Assembly: GCA_031119205.1 (NCBI GenBank)
Contig: JAVHYF010000029.1
Span: forward strand, 1 to 58,184
From: Moraxellaceae bacterium
Lineage (GTDB): Bacteria; Pseudomonadota; Gammaproteobacteria; Burkholderiales; Rhodocyclaceae
DNA: 58,184 bases
Direction: 5' to 3'
The notes beneath the pieces were generated by a model. The model searched no databases, was not told the origin of the DNA, and worked only from the letters and a program-made list of their open reading frames with translations. The position numbers were made by a program, and so were the translations under genes. Below, piece after piece: positions 24,644 to 33,458 of the stretch (positions are counted from its first letter, which is position 1; the number at the start of each line of letters is the position of its first letter).

Positions 24644-25225
24644 ATGGACAGCACCGCAACTCGCCAGCAGGACAAGCCCGCCATGAGTCTCTTCATCCTG
24701 GCGCTCATCGCGCTGGCCGCCGCGCCAGCACAGGCTTCCGAGCGACACACGCGCAGCGAGCGCATCGCCCAGGGCGTCGCCAGCGGCAGCCTGACGGCCC
24801 GTGAAGCACGTGGCTTGAAAGCGGGCCAGCAGGCCTTGCGCACCGAGCGTCAGGCCTACGCCAGCGATGGCCGCATCAATGCTGCCGAGCGTGCCGACCT
24901 GCGCAACGATGCCAACCGGCTGGACCGCCAGATTTACAATCAGAAGCACGATGCGCAGGTGGTTGGACGCACGCTTGCGCCGGCCGTCGATGCGTCGCAG
25001 CACCGCCAGGGGCATCGCATCGCGCAGGGCGTGCGCAGTGGTGAACTGACCCGCAGTGAAGCGCAGACGCTGGGCGCGGAGCGCCGGGCGATTCGCAGCG
25101 AGGAACGCGCCTACCGCGCCGACGGCGTGCTCACGCGGGCCGAGCGGCAGGACCTGCGTGGTGACCAGCGCGAGGCCAGTGCCAACATCTACGAGGAGAA
25201 GCACGACGCAGAGCGTCGTCAGTAG
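24644..25225 (+). CDS. Secreted protein with two 85-residue-spaced repeats and EF-hand-like loops
   Basis: 193 aa, not recognised as a named family. GGAGG (24631-24635) supports the ATG at 24644. A hydrophobic segment (about 14-30, ending AAAPAQA) looks like a signal peptide with a long n-region. Two repeats follow at offset 85: residues 37-104 and 122-189, each with RIAQGV-SG-LT--EA, then an AY..DG.(I/L)...AER.DLR segment and IY..KHDA. The loops 71-82 and 156-167 keep D5, G6, I/L8 and E12 of an EF-hand but lack acidic residues 1 and 3. It is divergent from the OmpR-type regulator, so regulation by it is plausible. Confidence 0.75.
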   Translation: MDSTATRQQDKPAMSLFILALIALAAAPAQASERHTRSERIAQGVASGSLTAREARGLKAGQQALRTERQAYASDGRINAAERADLRNDANRLDRQIYNQKHDAQVVGRTLAPAVDASQHRQGHRIAQGVRSGELTRSEAQTLGAERRAIRSEERAYRADGVLTRAERQDLRGDQREASANIYEEKHDAERRQ

Positions 25226-25228
25226 TTC

Positions 25229-25687
25229 ATGAGCTTGCCCGGTCGTCGATTCCTGTCGTGTGCTATGGCTGTGCTGCTGCTTGGCGGCGGGCTTGCGAGT
25301 CCGACTGCGCTGGCTCAGCCTGCGCCGCGGCAGGATCGCGATCGTGAGCGTCGCGAGCCGATCCAGCGCATGTCGCCGTCCGATCGGGACGCTTTGCGGC
25401 AGGAGTTGATGGAGCGCCGCATGCGCGAAGCGAGGCAAATGAGCGAGCAGATGAACGAACGGATGCGCCAGCAGATGGAGCGCCAGCGTCAGTTCGAACG
25501 CGAATTTGAACGGGATCGTGAGCGGGACCGCGAGCGTATGCGTCAGGCGCCACCCGGCCGCGGAGATGACCGCAACGGGCCGCGTGATCGCCTCCAGCCC
25601 CCCGAACGCGGCGAGCCGATGCGCCGGTTGTCGCCTGAGGAAAGACGGCAATTGCGGCGCGACGTGCGGGATGCGTATCGTGACTGA
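25229..25687 (+). CDS. Small secreted, Arg/Glu/Gln-rich helical protein
   Basis: 152 aa, function unknown. Signal peptide (about 1-29, ends ALAQP). The mature part is dominated by Arg, Glu, Met and Gln in a long likely coiled helix (about 45-110). The motif P(I/M)(Q/R)R(M/L)SP(S/E)(D/E)R occurs twice, at about residues 44-53 and 129-138. It starts 3 nt after the previous stop, so both are one operon. Such charged periplasmic helices recall CpxP/Spy-type proteins, but no LTXXQ motif is seen. Confidence 0.7.
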   Translation: MSLPGRRFLSCAMAVLLLGGGLASPTALAQPAPRQDRDRERREPIQRMSPSDRDALRQELMERRMREARQMSEQMNERMRQQMERQRQFEREFERDRERDRERMRQAPPGRGDDRNGPRDRLQPPERGEPMRRLSPEERRQLRRDVRDAYRD

Positions 25688-25760
25688 CAAGAACAGCTTG
25701 CCCTGGCGCGACGACATCGGTGTCGTGATGGCCGGATAGCTAGAAAAAGGGGTGCGTCAC

Positions 25761-27260
25761 ATGTTGTCCCGAAGCTTTTTTGGCCGTGCTGCGGCCTGCC
25801 TGCTTGTCGGTCTGGGCGTGCTGGCTTCCTCGCTGGTCCACGCTGCGGTCAGCGGCCCCATGGGGCCGGACGACGCACGTCACCTGCTGACCCGCAGCGG
25901 CTTTGCACCCACCCCCGACCAGATTGCCGACTACGCGAAGCTTTCGCGCAGCGAGGCGGTGGATCGCATCCTGGCCGGCACGCGCACCGCCCCGGTCACC
26001 GCCTGGCCGGATGAGCTCGACGACTTCGTGCCTTACCGCATCGTGCGCACGATGAGCGAACAGCAGCGCCGCGACGCCAACCGCGTGAACACCGTACGTG
26101 GCGTGGAGCTGCGTGCCTGGTGGCTGGGCGAGATGCTGGCGACGCCGTCGCCGCTCACCGAGCGCATGACCCTGTTCTGGCACAACCACTTCGTGTCCAG
26201 CCAGGACAAGGTACGTCCCGCCAGTCTGATGCTTCAGCAGAACCTGACTCTGCGCGAACACGCCACCGGCAACTTTGCGAAGCTGCTGACCGCCGCGTCC
26301 AAGGACCCGGCGATGCTGATCTACCTGGACGCGCGCAACAGCCGCAAGGCGCAGCCGAACGAGAACTTCGCCCGCGAGGTGATGGAGTTGTTCACGCTCG
26401 GCGAAGGGCATTACACCGAACGCGACATCAAGGAAGCCGCGCGCGCTTTCACCGGCTGGGACATCGACGGTGAGAACGCAAGGTTCTTCTTCCGCGCCAA
26501 CCAGCACGACACCGGCGTGAAGGAGATATTCGGCAAGCGCGGCAACTTCAACGGCGACGACGTGCTCAAGCTGTTGCTGGAGCGGCGCGAGACGGCCGAG
26601 TTCGTCAGTACCAAGCTGTGGCGCGAGTTCGTCTCGGCGCAGGTCAACAAGGCCGGCGTGCAACAAGTGGCGGGCGTGCTGCGTGACGCTGGTTACGAGA
26701 TCAAGCCGGCCTTGCGCACGCTGTTTCTCAGCGATGCTTTCTGGGCGCAGGACAACCGTGGTGCGCTCGTGAAGTCCCCGGTCGACCTCGTGGTCGGCTC
26801 GCTGCGTTCGCTGGAGGTCGATGTGCCCGACCCGCTGCCCTTCGTGCGCACCCTGCGCCAGATGGGGCAGGACCTGTTCGCGCCGCCCAACGTGCGTGGC
26901 TGGCCGGGCGGGGAGTGGTGGATCAACTCGTCCTCGTTGCTGGACCGCAAGCAGTTTCTCGACCGCCTGGCGCGTGCCGACGACCCGAAGCGGATGGCTG
27001 CCCTGCGTCGCGTGGAGAGCGGCATGAGCGCAGACAGCGACGTGCCGATGTCACGCGAAGACCTGCGTCGCCGTGCCGCCATCGCGGTGCGCGAAATGGA
27101 TGTGGACCTCGCCGGCTGGAGCGCCGAGCTCAAGCCGCTGGGCCTGAATGCCGAACGTGTACTGCTGCCGGTGACGCCGGTGGACACCATGGTGATGGCC
27201 GATGACAACAATGCCCGGGTGCGCGCACTGCTGCTCGACCCCGCTTACCAGTTGAAGTGA
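25761..27260 (+). CDS. DUF1800 family exported protein
   Basis: 499 aa. Signal peptide (about 1-28) then the DUF1800 pattern: PDDARHLLTRSGFAPTPDQIADYA, MTLFWHNHFVSSQDKV, DPAMLIYLDARNSRKAQPNENFAREVMELFTLGEGHYTE (seen in pieces), DIKEAARAFTGW and FAPPNVRGWPGGEWWIN. The ATG at 25761 is 8 nt after AGGGG; a GTG 9 nt upstream is less likely. It is always paired with a DUF1501 gene, here 11 nt downstream. The role is unknown; proposals include exported sulfatase-like or metal-dependent functions. Confidence 0.9.
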   Translation: MLSRSFFGRAAACLLVGLGVLASSLVHAAVSGPMGPDDARHLLTRSGFAPTPDQIADYAKLSRSEAVDRILAGTRTAPVTAWPDELDDFVPYRIVRTMSEQQRRDANRVNTVRGVELRAWWLGEMLATPSPLTERMTLFWHNHFVSSQDKVRPASLMLQQNLTLREHATGNFAKLLTAASKDPAMLIYLDARNSRKAQPNENFAREVMELFTLGEGHYTERDIKEAARAFTGWDIDGENARFFFRANQHDTGVKEIFGKRGNFNGDDVLKLLLERRETAEFVSTKLWREFVSAQVNKAGVQQVAGVLRDAGYEIKPALRTLFLSDAFWAQDNRGALVKSPVDLVVGSLRSLEVDVPDPLPFVRTLRQMGQDLFAPPNVRGWPGGEWWINSSSLLDRKQFLDRLARADDPKRMAALRRVESGMSADSDVPMSREDLRRRAAIAVREMDVDLAGWSAELKPLGLNAERVLLPVTPVDTMVMADDNNARVRALLLDPAYQLK

Positions 27261-27271
27261 GGGAGCGTCGC

Positions 27272-28438
27272 ATGCAACGCCGTGATTTCCTGTCTGCCGC
27301 CCTCGGGGCGGGTGCTCTGAGCCTGCTGAGCCCGACGCTCGCAGTGGCCGCACCGGCTGCCGGGCGCTACCAGCGCTTGCTGATCCTCATCGAATTGAAG
27401 GGCGGCAACGACGGCCTCAATACCGTCATCCCGCATGCCGACCCGGCGTACTACGCGCTGCGTCCGGAGATCGGCATCAAGCCTGAAGGCCTGATCGTGC
27501 TGGACGAGAAGAGCGCGCTGCACAAGTCGCTGGAGCCGCTGATGCCGCTGTGGGGTGGTGGCGAGATGGCGATCATGCAGGGTGTGGGCTACCCGCAGCC
27601 CAACCTGTCGCACTTCCGCTCCATCGAGATCTGGGACACCGCGTCGAAGAGTGACGAGTACCTGCAGCAGGGCTGGCTTACGCGGGTGTTCAAACAGTAT
27701 CCGGCACCGCAGGACTTCTCCGCCGACGCGCTGGTGGTCGGCTCCGCCGACCTCGGCCCGGTGGCGGGTGGCGCGCGCGCCATCGCACTGCAGGATCCGG
27801 CAGCCTTCAACCGCAATGCCCGCCTGGCACAAGCCATGCAGACACCGGGTGGCGGGGCGCTGGCGCATGTGCTGAAGGTGGAGCGCGACATCGCGCAGGC
27901 CGCCCGCAGCATCGGCACCAAGACCCCCACCACCCGAACACTGAAGACGGTGTTCCCCGACAGCGGTTTTGGCCGCACCTGCAAGGCCGCCTGCGATACC
28001 CTGGCCAGTGCGCCGAACATCGCCGTCATGCGCCTCACCCTGGGGGGGTTCGACACCCATCAGAACCAGCTCGGTACCCACGCCAACCTGCTCAAGCAGT
28101 TCGCTGACGGGGTGGTGGCACTGCAGTCTGCGCTGACCGAACTGGGCCGCTGGGACGATGCACTGATCCTCAGCTACTCCGAGTTCGGCCGCCGCCCGAA
28201 GCAGAATCAGAGTGCCGGTACCGATCACGGCACGGTGGCGCCTCACTTCGCCTTCGGAGGCGGTGTGCAGGGCGGCATGTACGGCCACACGCCTTCGCTG
28301 GCGGAACTGGATGACAGCGGCAACCTGAAGCATGTCATCGACTTCCACTCGGTTTACGCGACGGTGATGGAGCGCTGGTGGGAGCTGCCCTCCGAGCCCT
28401 TGCTGGGCGCTCGCTTCCCGTCACTGGGCATCGTCTGA
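27272..28438 (+). CDS. DUF1501 family protein with Tat signal
   Basis: 388 aa. The N-terminus MQRRDFLSAALGAGALSLL is a twin-arginine signal, so export would be in folded form. DUF1501 belongs to the alkaline-phosphatase/sulfatase superfamily: LIELKGGNDGLNTVIPHAD, GVGYPQPNLSHFRSIEIWDTAS, LGGFDTHQNQLGTH and SYSEFGRRPKQNQSAGTDHGTVAP hold likely metal ligands. The start has GGGAG 6 nt upstream. Partner of the DUF1800 gene. Confidence 0.9.
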   Translation: MQRRDFLSAALGAGALSLLSPTLAVAAPAAGRYQRLLILIELKGGNDGLNTVIPHADPAYYALRPEIGIKPEGLIVLDEKSALHKSLEPLMPLWGGGEMAIMQGVGYPQPNLSHFRSIEIWDTASKSDEYLQQGWLTRVFKQYPAPQDFSADALVVGSADLGPVAGGARAIALQDPAAFNRNARLAQAMQTPGGGALAHVLKVERDIAQAARSIGTKTPTTRTLKTVFPDSGFGRTCKAACDTLASAPNIAVMRLTLGGFDTHQNQLGTHANLLKQFADGVVALQSALTELGRWDDALILSYSEFGRRPKQNQSAGTDHGTVAPHFAFGGGVQGGMYGHTPSLAELDDSGNLKHVIDFHSVYATVMERWWELPSEPLLGARFPSLGIV

Positions 28439-28446
28439 GCAACGGA

Positions 28447-28469
28447 GACGGGCTGTCGCGCGGCCCGTC
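28447..28469. terminator. Hairpin after DUF1501 gene
   Basis: GACGGGC (28447-28453) and GCCCGTC (28463-28469) form a 7-bp stem with a 9-nt loop between convergent genes. No T-run, so terminator strength is uncertain. Confidence 0.4.
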
Positions 28470-28472
28470 CCG

Positions 28473-29846
28473 TCACGCTGCCGCATCCTCCAGTAACTCG
28501 CCCACCGGCCTGTCCGGGGCGAGGACCATTGCTTCGAATACCTGCAGGAATGCCGGTAGATAGATATCGGTCGCCAGCGCCTGCTGCCCTTCGGCCACCC
28601 GCAGGATGAGTCCCGTCTGGTGGTTCGCCGTGTGCATCCATATCTTGAGGATGTTGGTGGTGAAGCCGCTCAGCGACAGCGGATGTTTCCGGGCGCGGTA
28701 GACGCCTGCGGGGTCGTCTTCCACGAGCAGGTCGTCGGCCGGCGGGAAGATGTTCACCAGGAAATCGTCGAAGGGGTTGCCATCGGTTGCCAGCACCGGA
28801 TCAGCCTGCAGGCGCGCGTTCAGTAGCGACCAGGGGAGGGCGCCGGAGCGCATCATCCACAGGCTGCCCTGCTGGACGTGGCGGATGAAGGCGCGGGTGC
28901 TCTCCGCTTCATCGACGCGGATGAACAGCGGCACATCGTTGGCGAGGAAACCGACGATGTGCTCGGTGCCTGCGAGGGCCCGGTTCGAGAACGGCATGCG
29001 CAGGCATAGATGGCGAAGCTGGAACAAACGCGCCAAGGCCAGGCTGGCGCCTGCAGTCAGGGTGTTGAACATGCCGGCGCGGGTATCACGGGCGAGGCGG
29101 GCAAGTCCCTCGCTCAGCGCCGGCGACAACTGCTGCCTGATCGCGACGGAGTGACTGGCGGCCGGTGGCCGGAGGTCGCGCAGCAGGCTCGCGGATCGGG
29201 CGGCGCGCATTTCTTCGATACCGTGCAGGGTCTGCGCAGTCAGTGCGTCGAGCTGGGCCCCGAACTCCGGGCTGGCGCCCCAGGCGCGCTGGCTGCCTGC
29301 GAAGTCACGCAACTGCCATCGCGTGGCGAGATCGGGGAGTGGGCGCCCGCGGGCAAGCGCAGCGTGGTCGCGCCACAGCTGGGTGATGAGCATGCGCATG
29401 GACACCGCATCCGACACGATGTGCGGCATGCACAGGGCGAGCACCGATGAGCCGTCGCCGGTGTGCAGCAGGATGGCGCGCAACCAGTGCGGGTCCTCGA
29501 TATGGAAAGCGCGGTTGCAGAAATCCGCCAGGCAGCGCTCGACGACAGGATCGGTCGGGGTGTCGCCAAGCACCAGCGTCGTCAAATGCGTGGCTGCGTG
29601 CGCGTCAGGGATCAGCACGCGCCTGAAGCCACCGCCCGGGTCCGTTTCGAAGCGCGTGCGGATGGCGTCATGGCGTTGAGCCGCCGCGTCGAGACATCGT
29701 TGCAGCCTTGCCGCGTCGAGATGCCCCGCACAGCTGACCGCGGCATTCACGTTGGACGAGAGCCCGCTGCGGTCGAGGATCCAGGGCAGGGCACGTTCCT
29801 CCTGGAAGGACAGCAGCAGGCAGTCGGGGTGCGGGCTCAGTTTCAT
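28473..29846 (-). CDS. Stand-alone condensation-domain protein
   Basis: 457 aa. The whole length fits one condensation (C) domain of the nonribosomal peptide/PapA acyltransferase fold. It has SFQEERALPWILDRSG near residue 13, RHDAIRTRFET near 58 and CMPHIVSDAVSM at 139-150, where HHxxxDG reads PHIVSDA: catalytic H142 and D146 are kept but the first His and the Gly are replaced. MPFSNRALAGTEHIVGFLANDVPL near 305 also fits. No adenylation, carrier or thioesterase gene is nearby. The substrate is unknown. The ATG at 29846 gives the family start; tsaB is divergent. Confidence 0.82.
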   Translation of the reverse strand: MKLSPHPDCLLLSFQEERALPWILDRSGLSSNVNAAVSCAGHLDAARLQRCLDAAAQRHDAIRTRFETDPGGGFRRVLIPDAHAATHLTTLVLGDTPTDPVVERCLADFCNRAFHIEDPHWLRAILLHTGDGSSVLALCMPHIVSDAVSMRMLITQLWRDHAALARGRPLPDLATRWQLRDFAGSQRAWGASPEFGAQLDALTAQTLHGIEEMRAARSASLLRDLRPPAASHSVAIRQQLSPALSEGLARLARDTRAGMFNTLTAGASLALARLFQLRHLCLRMPFSNRALAGTEHIVGFLANDVPLFIRVDEAESTRAFIRHVQQGSLWMMRSGALPWSLLNARLQADPVLATDGNPFDDFLVNIFPPADDLLVEDDPAGVYRARKHPLSLSGFTTNILKIWMHTANHQTGLILRVAEGQQALATDIYLPAFLQVFEAMVLAPDRPVGELLEDAAA

Positions 29847-29970
29847 GCGGTTGCTCCATCGGGGTTGAGGCGTGGGCGGACCTGCTTGCTGCGCGGGCAT
29901 TGTGCCTGCGGGATCGGCCGCCATGAGCAAGCCGCGCGCAGTGGCCGCCGGGCGGATCGATGCGGCGCGG

Positions 29971-29976
29971 TAGAAT
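29971..29976 (+). promoter_or_regulatory. tsaB -10 element (leaderless)
   Basis: TAGAAT ends 9 nt before the tsaB ATG, giving a calculated 3-nt leader. No Shine-Dalgarno. Confidence 0.5.
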
Positions 29977-29985
29977 CGGCGACCC

Positions 29986-30669
29986 ATGCGCATCCTTGCC
30001 CTCGAAACATCCTGCGAAATCGCGTCGGTTGCCGTGCTGGACGGCGACCGGATCCATGTCCGCCAGCTGGAGGGCAGCGGTGCCGGCCACTCGGCCAGCG
30101 TCATGCCGAGCTTGCGCGCCTTGCTGGCCGACGCCAGCCTGCGCGTCGCGGACTGTGACGTGGTGGCCTTCGGTGCCGGGCCGGGTGCTTTCACCGGCCT
30201 GCGCCTGGCCTGCGGTGTGGCGCAGGGGCTGGCACTGGGCGTGGAGATTCCGGTCGCGCCGGTCAGCAGCCTGCTGGCGCTGGCTACCCTGTTCGACGCG
30301 CCACGCATCTACTGCGCGATGGACGCGCGCATGAACGAGGCCTACGTCGCCGCCTACGAGCGCGTGGGTGGCCAGCTCATCGAGCGCATCGCGCCGGTTT
30401 GCGTGCCGCCGGATCAGGCGCCGCTGCCGCAAGGCGCGGGCTGGCTGGGCATCGGCACGGCTTTCCGGGCCTATCCGGCGCTGACGGAGGTGCTTGGCGC
30501 GAGCGTGACCGTGGAAGACGCCAGCGCGGTGCCGACCGCTGCCGCCGTGGCACGGCTGGCAACTGACCGCGCGCTGTGGATCGACCCTGCACTGGCAGCG
30601 CCGCACTATGTCCGCGACAAGGTGGCGCAGACCGTGGCTGAGCGCCTCGCGCAAGGCGGCCGCGCATGA
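29986..30669 (+). CDS. tsaB: tRNA threonylcarbamoyladenosine biosynthesis protein TsaB
   Basis: 227 aa. Scaffold partner of TsaD in forming t6A37 of ANN-decoding tRNAs. ASKHA fold: MRILALETSCEIASVAVLDGD, GAGPGAFTGLRLACGVAQGLALG and YCAMDARMNEAYVAAYE. Its stop overlaps the rimI start (ATGA), the usual tsaB-rimI pairing. Confidence 0.95.
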   Translation: MRILALETSCEIASVAVLDGDRIHVRQLEGSGAGHSASVMPSLRALLADASLRVADCDVVAFGAGPGAFTGLRLACGVAQGLALGVEIPVAPVSSLLALATLFDAPRIYCAMDARMNEAYVAAYERVGGQLIERIAPVCVPPDQAPLPQGAGWLGIGTAFRAYPALTEVLGASVTVEDASAVPTAAAVARLATDRALWIDPALAAPHYVRDKVAQTVAERLAQGGRA

Positions 30670-31163
30670 GCGGATCTGCGGTTGTCACAGGTTGCGTCTG
30701 CGCCCCCATGCAGGAGGATGACCTCGACTGGGTGGTACGTGTCGAGCATCACCTGCACGCGTCGCCCTGGTCGCGCGGACATTTCCTGGATTCCATGCAG
30801 GCCGGCTACAGCTGCTGGGTGCTGCACTGTGACGGCGAACGCGTCGGCTACGCGGTGATGATGTCGGTGCTGGACGAAGCGCACCTGCTCAACATCTGCG
30901 TCGACCAGACCCGCCAGCGGCAGGGCTGGGGTGCGCAGCTACTGGCGCATCTGTGCGGGGTGGCGCGTGGTGCCGGCGCGACCCAGATGTTCCTGGAGGT
31001 GCGTCCCTCCAACCTGCCGGCGCAGGCCTTGTACGCACGTACCGGCTTTTCGCAGATCGCGCGTCGCAAGGGCTACTACCCGGGGCATGCCGGTGTTGGC
31101 GGTCGCGAGGACGCGCTGGTGTTGCGTCGTGACCTGACGGGCACGGAGGCGAGTCATGAGTGA
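30666..31163 (+). CDS. rimI: Ribosomal-protein-alanine N-acetyltransferase
   Basis: 165-aa GNAT enzyme that acetylates the N-terminal Ala of S18. Motifs: VEHHLHASPWSRGHFLDSM, LLNICVDQTRQRQGWGAQLLAHL (acetyl-CoA loop) and FLEVRPSNLPAQALYARTGFSQIARRKGYY. The start overlaps the tsaB stop, and the end overlaps the glycosylase start by 8 nt, so the three are one operon. Notably rpsR, the substrate gene, lies in the same window. Confidence 0.93.
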   Translation: MSGSAVVTGCVCAPMQEDDLDWVVRVEHHLHASPWSRGHFLDSMQAGYSCWVLHCDGERVGYAVMMSVLDEAHLLNICVDQTRQRQGWGAQLLAHLCGVARGAGATQMFLEVRPSNLPAQALYARTGFSQIARRKGYYPGHAGVGGREDALVLRRDLTGTEASHE

Positions 31164-32004
31164 TCCGCACGATCCGAAACGCATCCGCCTGCTGGCCGAG
31201 ATGGGTATCAAGCCGCTGTGGCGCCTGCGGGAGGGCGATACGGCCGAGGCGAGTGCGGCCGAAGTGATGGAGGCGCCGCAGGTGCAGGCAACTGCATCGA
31301 TACAGCCGGCCAGCACGCCAAAACCCGTTCCGATTGTCGCGCTGCCTGCGTCGGCAGCGGCACCGCGTGTCGCTCCTGTGGCAATGCCCGGCGTCGCTCC
31401 CGCCATTGCGCCGGCCGCCAATGCCGCAGCCAGCGCCGTGGCAGGCATGGACTGGGACACACTGCGCCAGACGGTGCTCGACTGCCAGTCCTGCGGCCTG
31501 TGCAAGCAGCGCAAGCAGGCAGTGTTCGGTGTCGGCGACCAGCAGGCCGACTGGCTGTTCGTCGGCGAAGGGCCGGGCGCGGAAGAGGATGAGCGCGGCG
31601 AACCCTTCGTGGGCCAGGCCGGCAAACTGCTGGACAACATGCTGGCGGCCATCGACCTCAAGCGTGGCGAGGATGTGTACATCGCCAACGCCGTGAAGTG
31701 CCGCCCGCCCGGCAACCGCACACCGGAGCCGCATGAGACCGCAGCCTGTCATCCCTACCTGGCGCGCCAGGTCGAGTTGCTGCAGCCGAAGCTCATCGTG
31801 GCGCTGGGCCGTCCGGCGGCGCAGACCCTGCTGAACGAGGAGATCAAGATCTCCGCCGCGCGCGGCCGCCGCTTCCAGTACATGGGCGTGCCGGTGGTGG
31901 TGACCTATCACCCGGCCTATCTGCTGCGCAACCTGACCGACAAGTCCAAGGCCTGGGAAGACCTGTGCTTCGCGCAGGATGTGATGGCCGGGCTGAAGGG
32001 CTGA
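31156..32004 (+). CDS. Family 4 uracil-DNA glycosylase (4Fe-4S)
   Basis: 282 aa. It excises uracil from DNA. An Ala/Pro-rich N-terminal extension (about 30-95) precedes the catalytic domain. The iron-sulfur ligands fit C113-x2-C116 and C182-x15-C198. Motif A is VGEGPGAEEDERGEPFVGQAG, and the C-terminal motif is YHPAYLLRN. Overlap with rimI suggests cotranscription; tsaB-rimI-udg is a recurring order in Betaproteobacteria. Confidence 0.93.
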   Translation: MSDPHDPKRIRLLAEMGIKPLWRLREGDTAEASAAEVMEAPQVQATASIQPASTPKPVPIVALPASAAAPRVAPVAMPGVAPAIAPAANAAASAVAGMDWDTLRQTVLDCQSCGLCKQRKQAVFGVGDQQADWLFVGEGPGAEEDERGEPFVGQAGKLLDNMLAAIDLKRGEDVYIANAVKCRPPGNRTPEPHETAACHPYLARQVELLQPKLIVALGRPAAQTLLNEEIKISAARGRRFQYMGVPVVVTYHPAYLLRNLTDKSKAWEDLCFAQDVMAGLKG

Positions 32005-32075
32005 GACCGGCTTGAGTCCAACCGTAGCGCAACGGGCAATCTGAGCCAGCGCAAGCGCGCCGGCTGCCGGACCCA

Positions 32076-32081
32076 TAGAAT
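32076..32081 (+). promoter_or_regulatory. Possible -10 for thrE-like gene
   Basis: TAGAAT in the 194-bp spacer before the exporter gene. No clear -35. It would give a leader of about 110 nt with no obvious ribosome site at the ATG. Confidence 0.3.
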
Positions 32082-32198
32082 GGCGCAGTCAGGATGCTGC
32101 AGTGCCGCGGCGGCCGTCTCCGGTCGCATGTCCCGGCCTTGGCCAGCACCTGCATAACCAATAACCCGTCGCCACCCAGCCCCCGCAGGCCGCCCACC

Positions 32199-33458
32199 AT
32201 GACCCGCCCGGACGAAACCCCTGTCGAAACCCGTGTCGCGCTGCTGCAACTCGCGGGACGTTTGCTGCTGACCTACAACGTACGCACCCACCAGTTGCGA
32301 GAGCGGCTGCAGTCGCTGGCGCACACGCTGGGGCTCTCCGTCCAGGTCAGCATCGCCTACCGCAGTCTCAATATCTTCGTGGCCGACGGCCCGATCCTGC
32401 ATGCACAGACGGCAGAGCTGCGCATCAACGTCGCCATTGCCGCCCGTGTGCTGTCGATACTCGACGCCATCGAAACCGGCGGGGTCGACGTGGCCGAGGG
32501 CCTGCGTCGCCTGCAGGAGGCGGAGAGCACGGCGGAGCGGCATCCGCGCTGGATCCTCGCCGTCATCTTCGGTCTCGCCGCTTCGGCACTGGCTGCGCTG
32601 CTGTCGGCAGACGCGGCCGGCATGACCGTCATCGGCATCTCCTCCGCGCTCGGCCTGCTGCTGCGACAGGAGATGGGCAAGCGCCACATGATGCTGCTGT
32701 CGCTGCCGTTCTCGGCCGCCTTCGTGGGTTCGGTGCTGGGCGGCATCGTGATCCTGATGGAGTGGACCAGCACGCCGGGCATCTGCCTCATCGTGCCGGC
32801 GCTGATGCTGGTGCCCGGTCCGCATCTCATCAACGGACTGTACGACACGCTGGAGAACCACCTGCAGACCGGCATGGCGAGGCTGTTCCTGGCGCTGGGC
32901 ATCCTGCTGTCAGCGGCGCTCGGGATCTTCCTGGGGGCCTGGCTGGTGCTCGGCGCAACGGTCGTGCCGCCCTGGCACGGTTCGGCGCAGGCTATTCCGC
33001 TATGGCTGGACGTGGTGCTGGCCGGCATGGCCTCCTGCGGCTTCGGCGCCTTCTACAATGCGCCGTGGCGTGTGCTGTGGACGTCCATCCTGTGCGGCAT
33101 GGTGGGGCATGGCGTGCGCTACGTGAGTCTGGCGGAGGGCCTGTCCCTGCCGCTGTCGACCCTGCTGGCCTGCCTGGCCATCGGTTGCATGGGCGCGATC
33201 ATCAGTCGTCGCCTGCGCGTGCCGTTCGCTGCCGTGGCTTTCGCCGGCGCGGTGCCGATGATGCCTGGCGTGCTGTTCTTCCAGTCGTTTGGCGGTGCGA
33301 TGCAGATTGCGATGGCCGGCCGTGGGGCAGACCTGGTGCTGATCTCGCAGACCTTCTCGGGTCTTCTGCAGGCACTGCTGGTCGTCGGGGCCATGGGGCT
33401 CGGCCTGTTGCTCGGGGCCGCCCCGGTTTCACGCCTGCCGGGCTTGGCCGCTCGCTGA
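32199..33458 (+). CDS. ThrE-type threonine/serine exporter
   Basis: 419 aa. Single-chain version: an N-terminal DUF1212 cytoplasmic/membrane domain (YNVRTHQLRERLQSLAHTLGLS, HPRWILAVIFGLAASALAALL) joined to a DUF3815-type four-helix C-terminal half (VPFAAVAFAGAVPMMPGVLFFQSFGGAMQ). About ten membrane helices. It would export Thr and Ser by proton antiport. The open frame extends to ATG 32094, but the 35 extra residues are Pro/Ser/Arg-rich and not family-like. Confidence 0.88.
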   Translation: MTRPDETPVETRVALLQLAGRLLLTYNVRTHQLRERLQSLAHTLGLSVQVSIAYRSLNIFVADGPILHAQTAELRINVAIAARVLSILDAIETGGVDVAEGLRRLQEAESTAERHPRWILAVIFGLAASALAALLSADAAGMTVIGISSALGLLLRQEMGKRHMMLLSLPFSAAFVGSVLGGIVILMEWTSTPGICLIVPALMLVPGPHLINGLYDTLENHLQTGMARLFLALGILLSAALGIFLGAWLVLGATVVPPWHGSAQAIPLWLDVVLAGMASCGFGAFYNAPWRVLWTSILCGMVGHGVRYVSLAEGLSLPLSTLLACLAIGCMGAIISRRLRVPFAAVAFAGAVPMMPGVLFFQSFGGAMQIAMAGRGADLVLISQTFSGLLQALLVVGAMGLGLLLGAAPVSRLPGLAAR

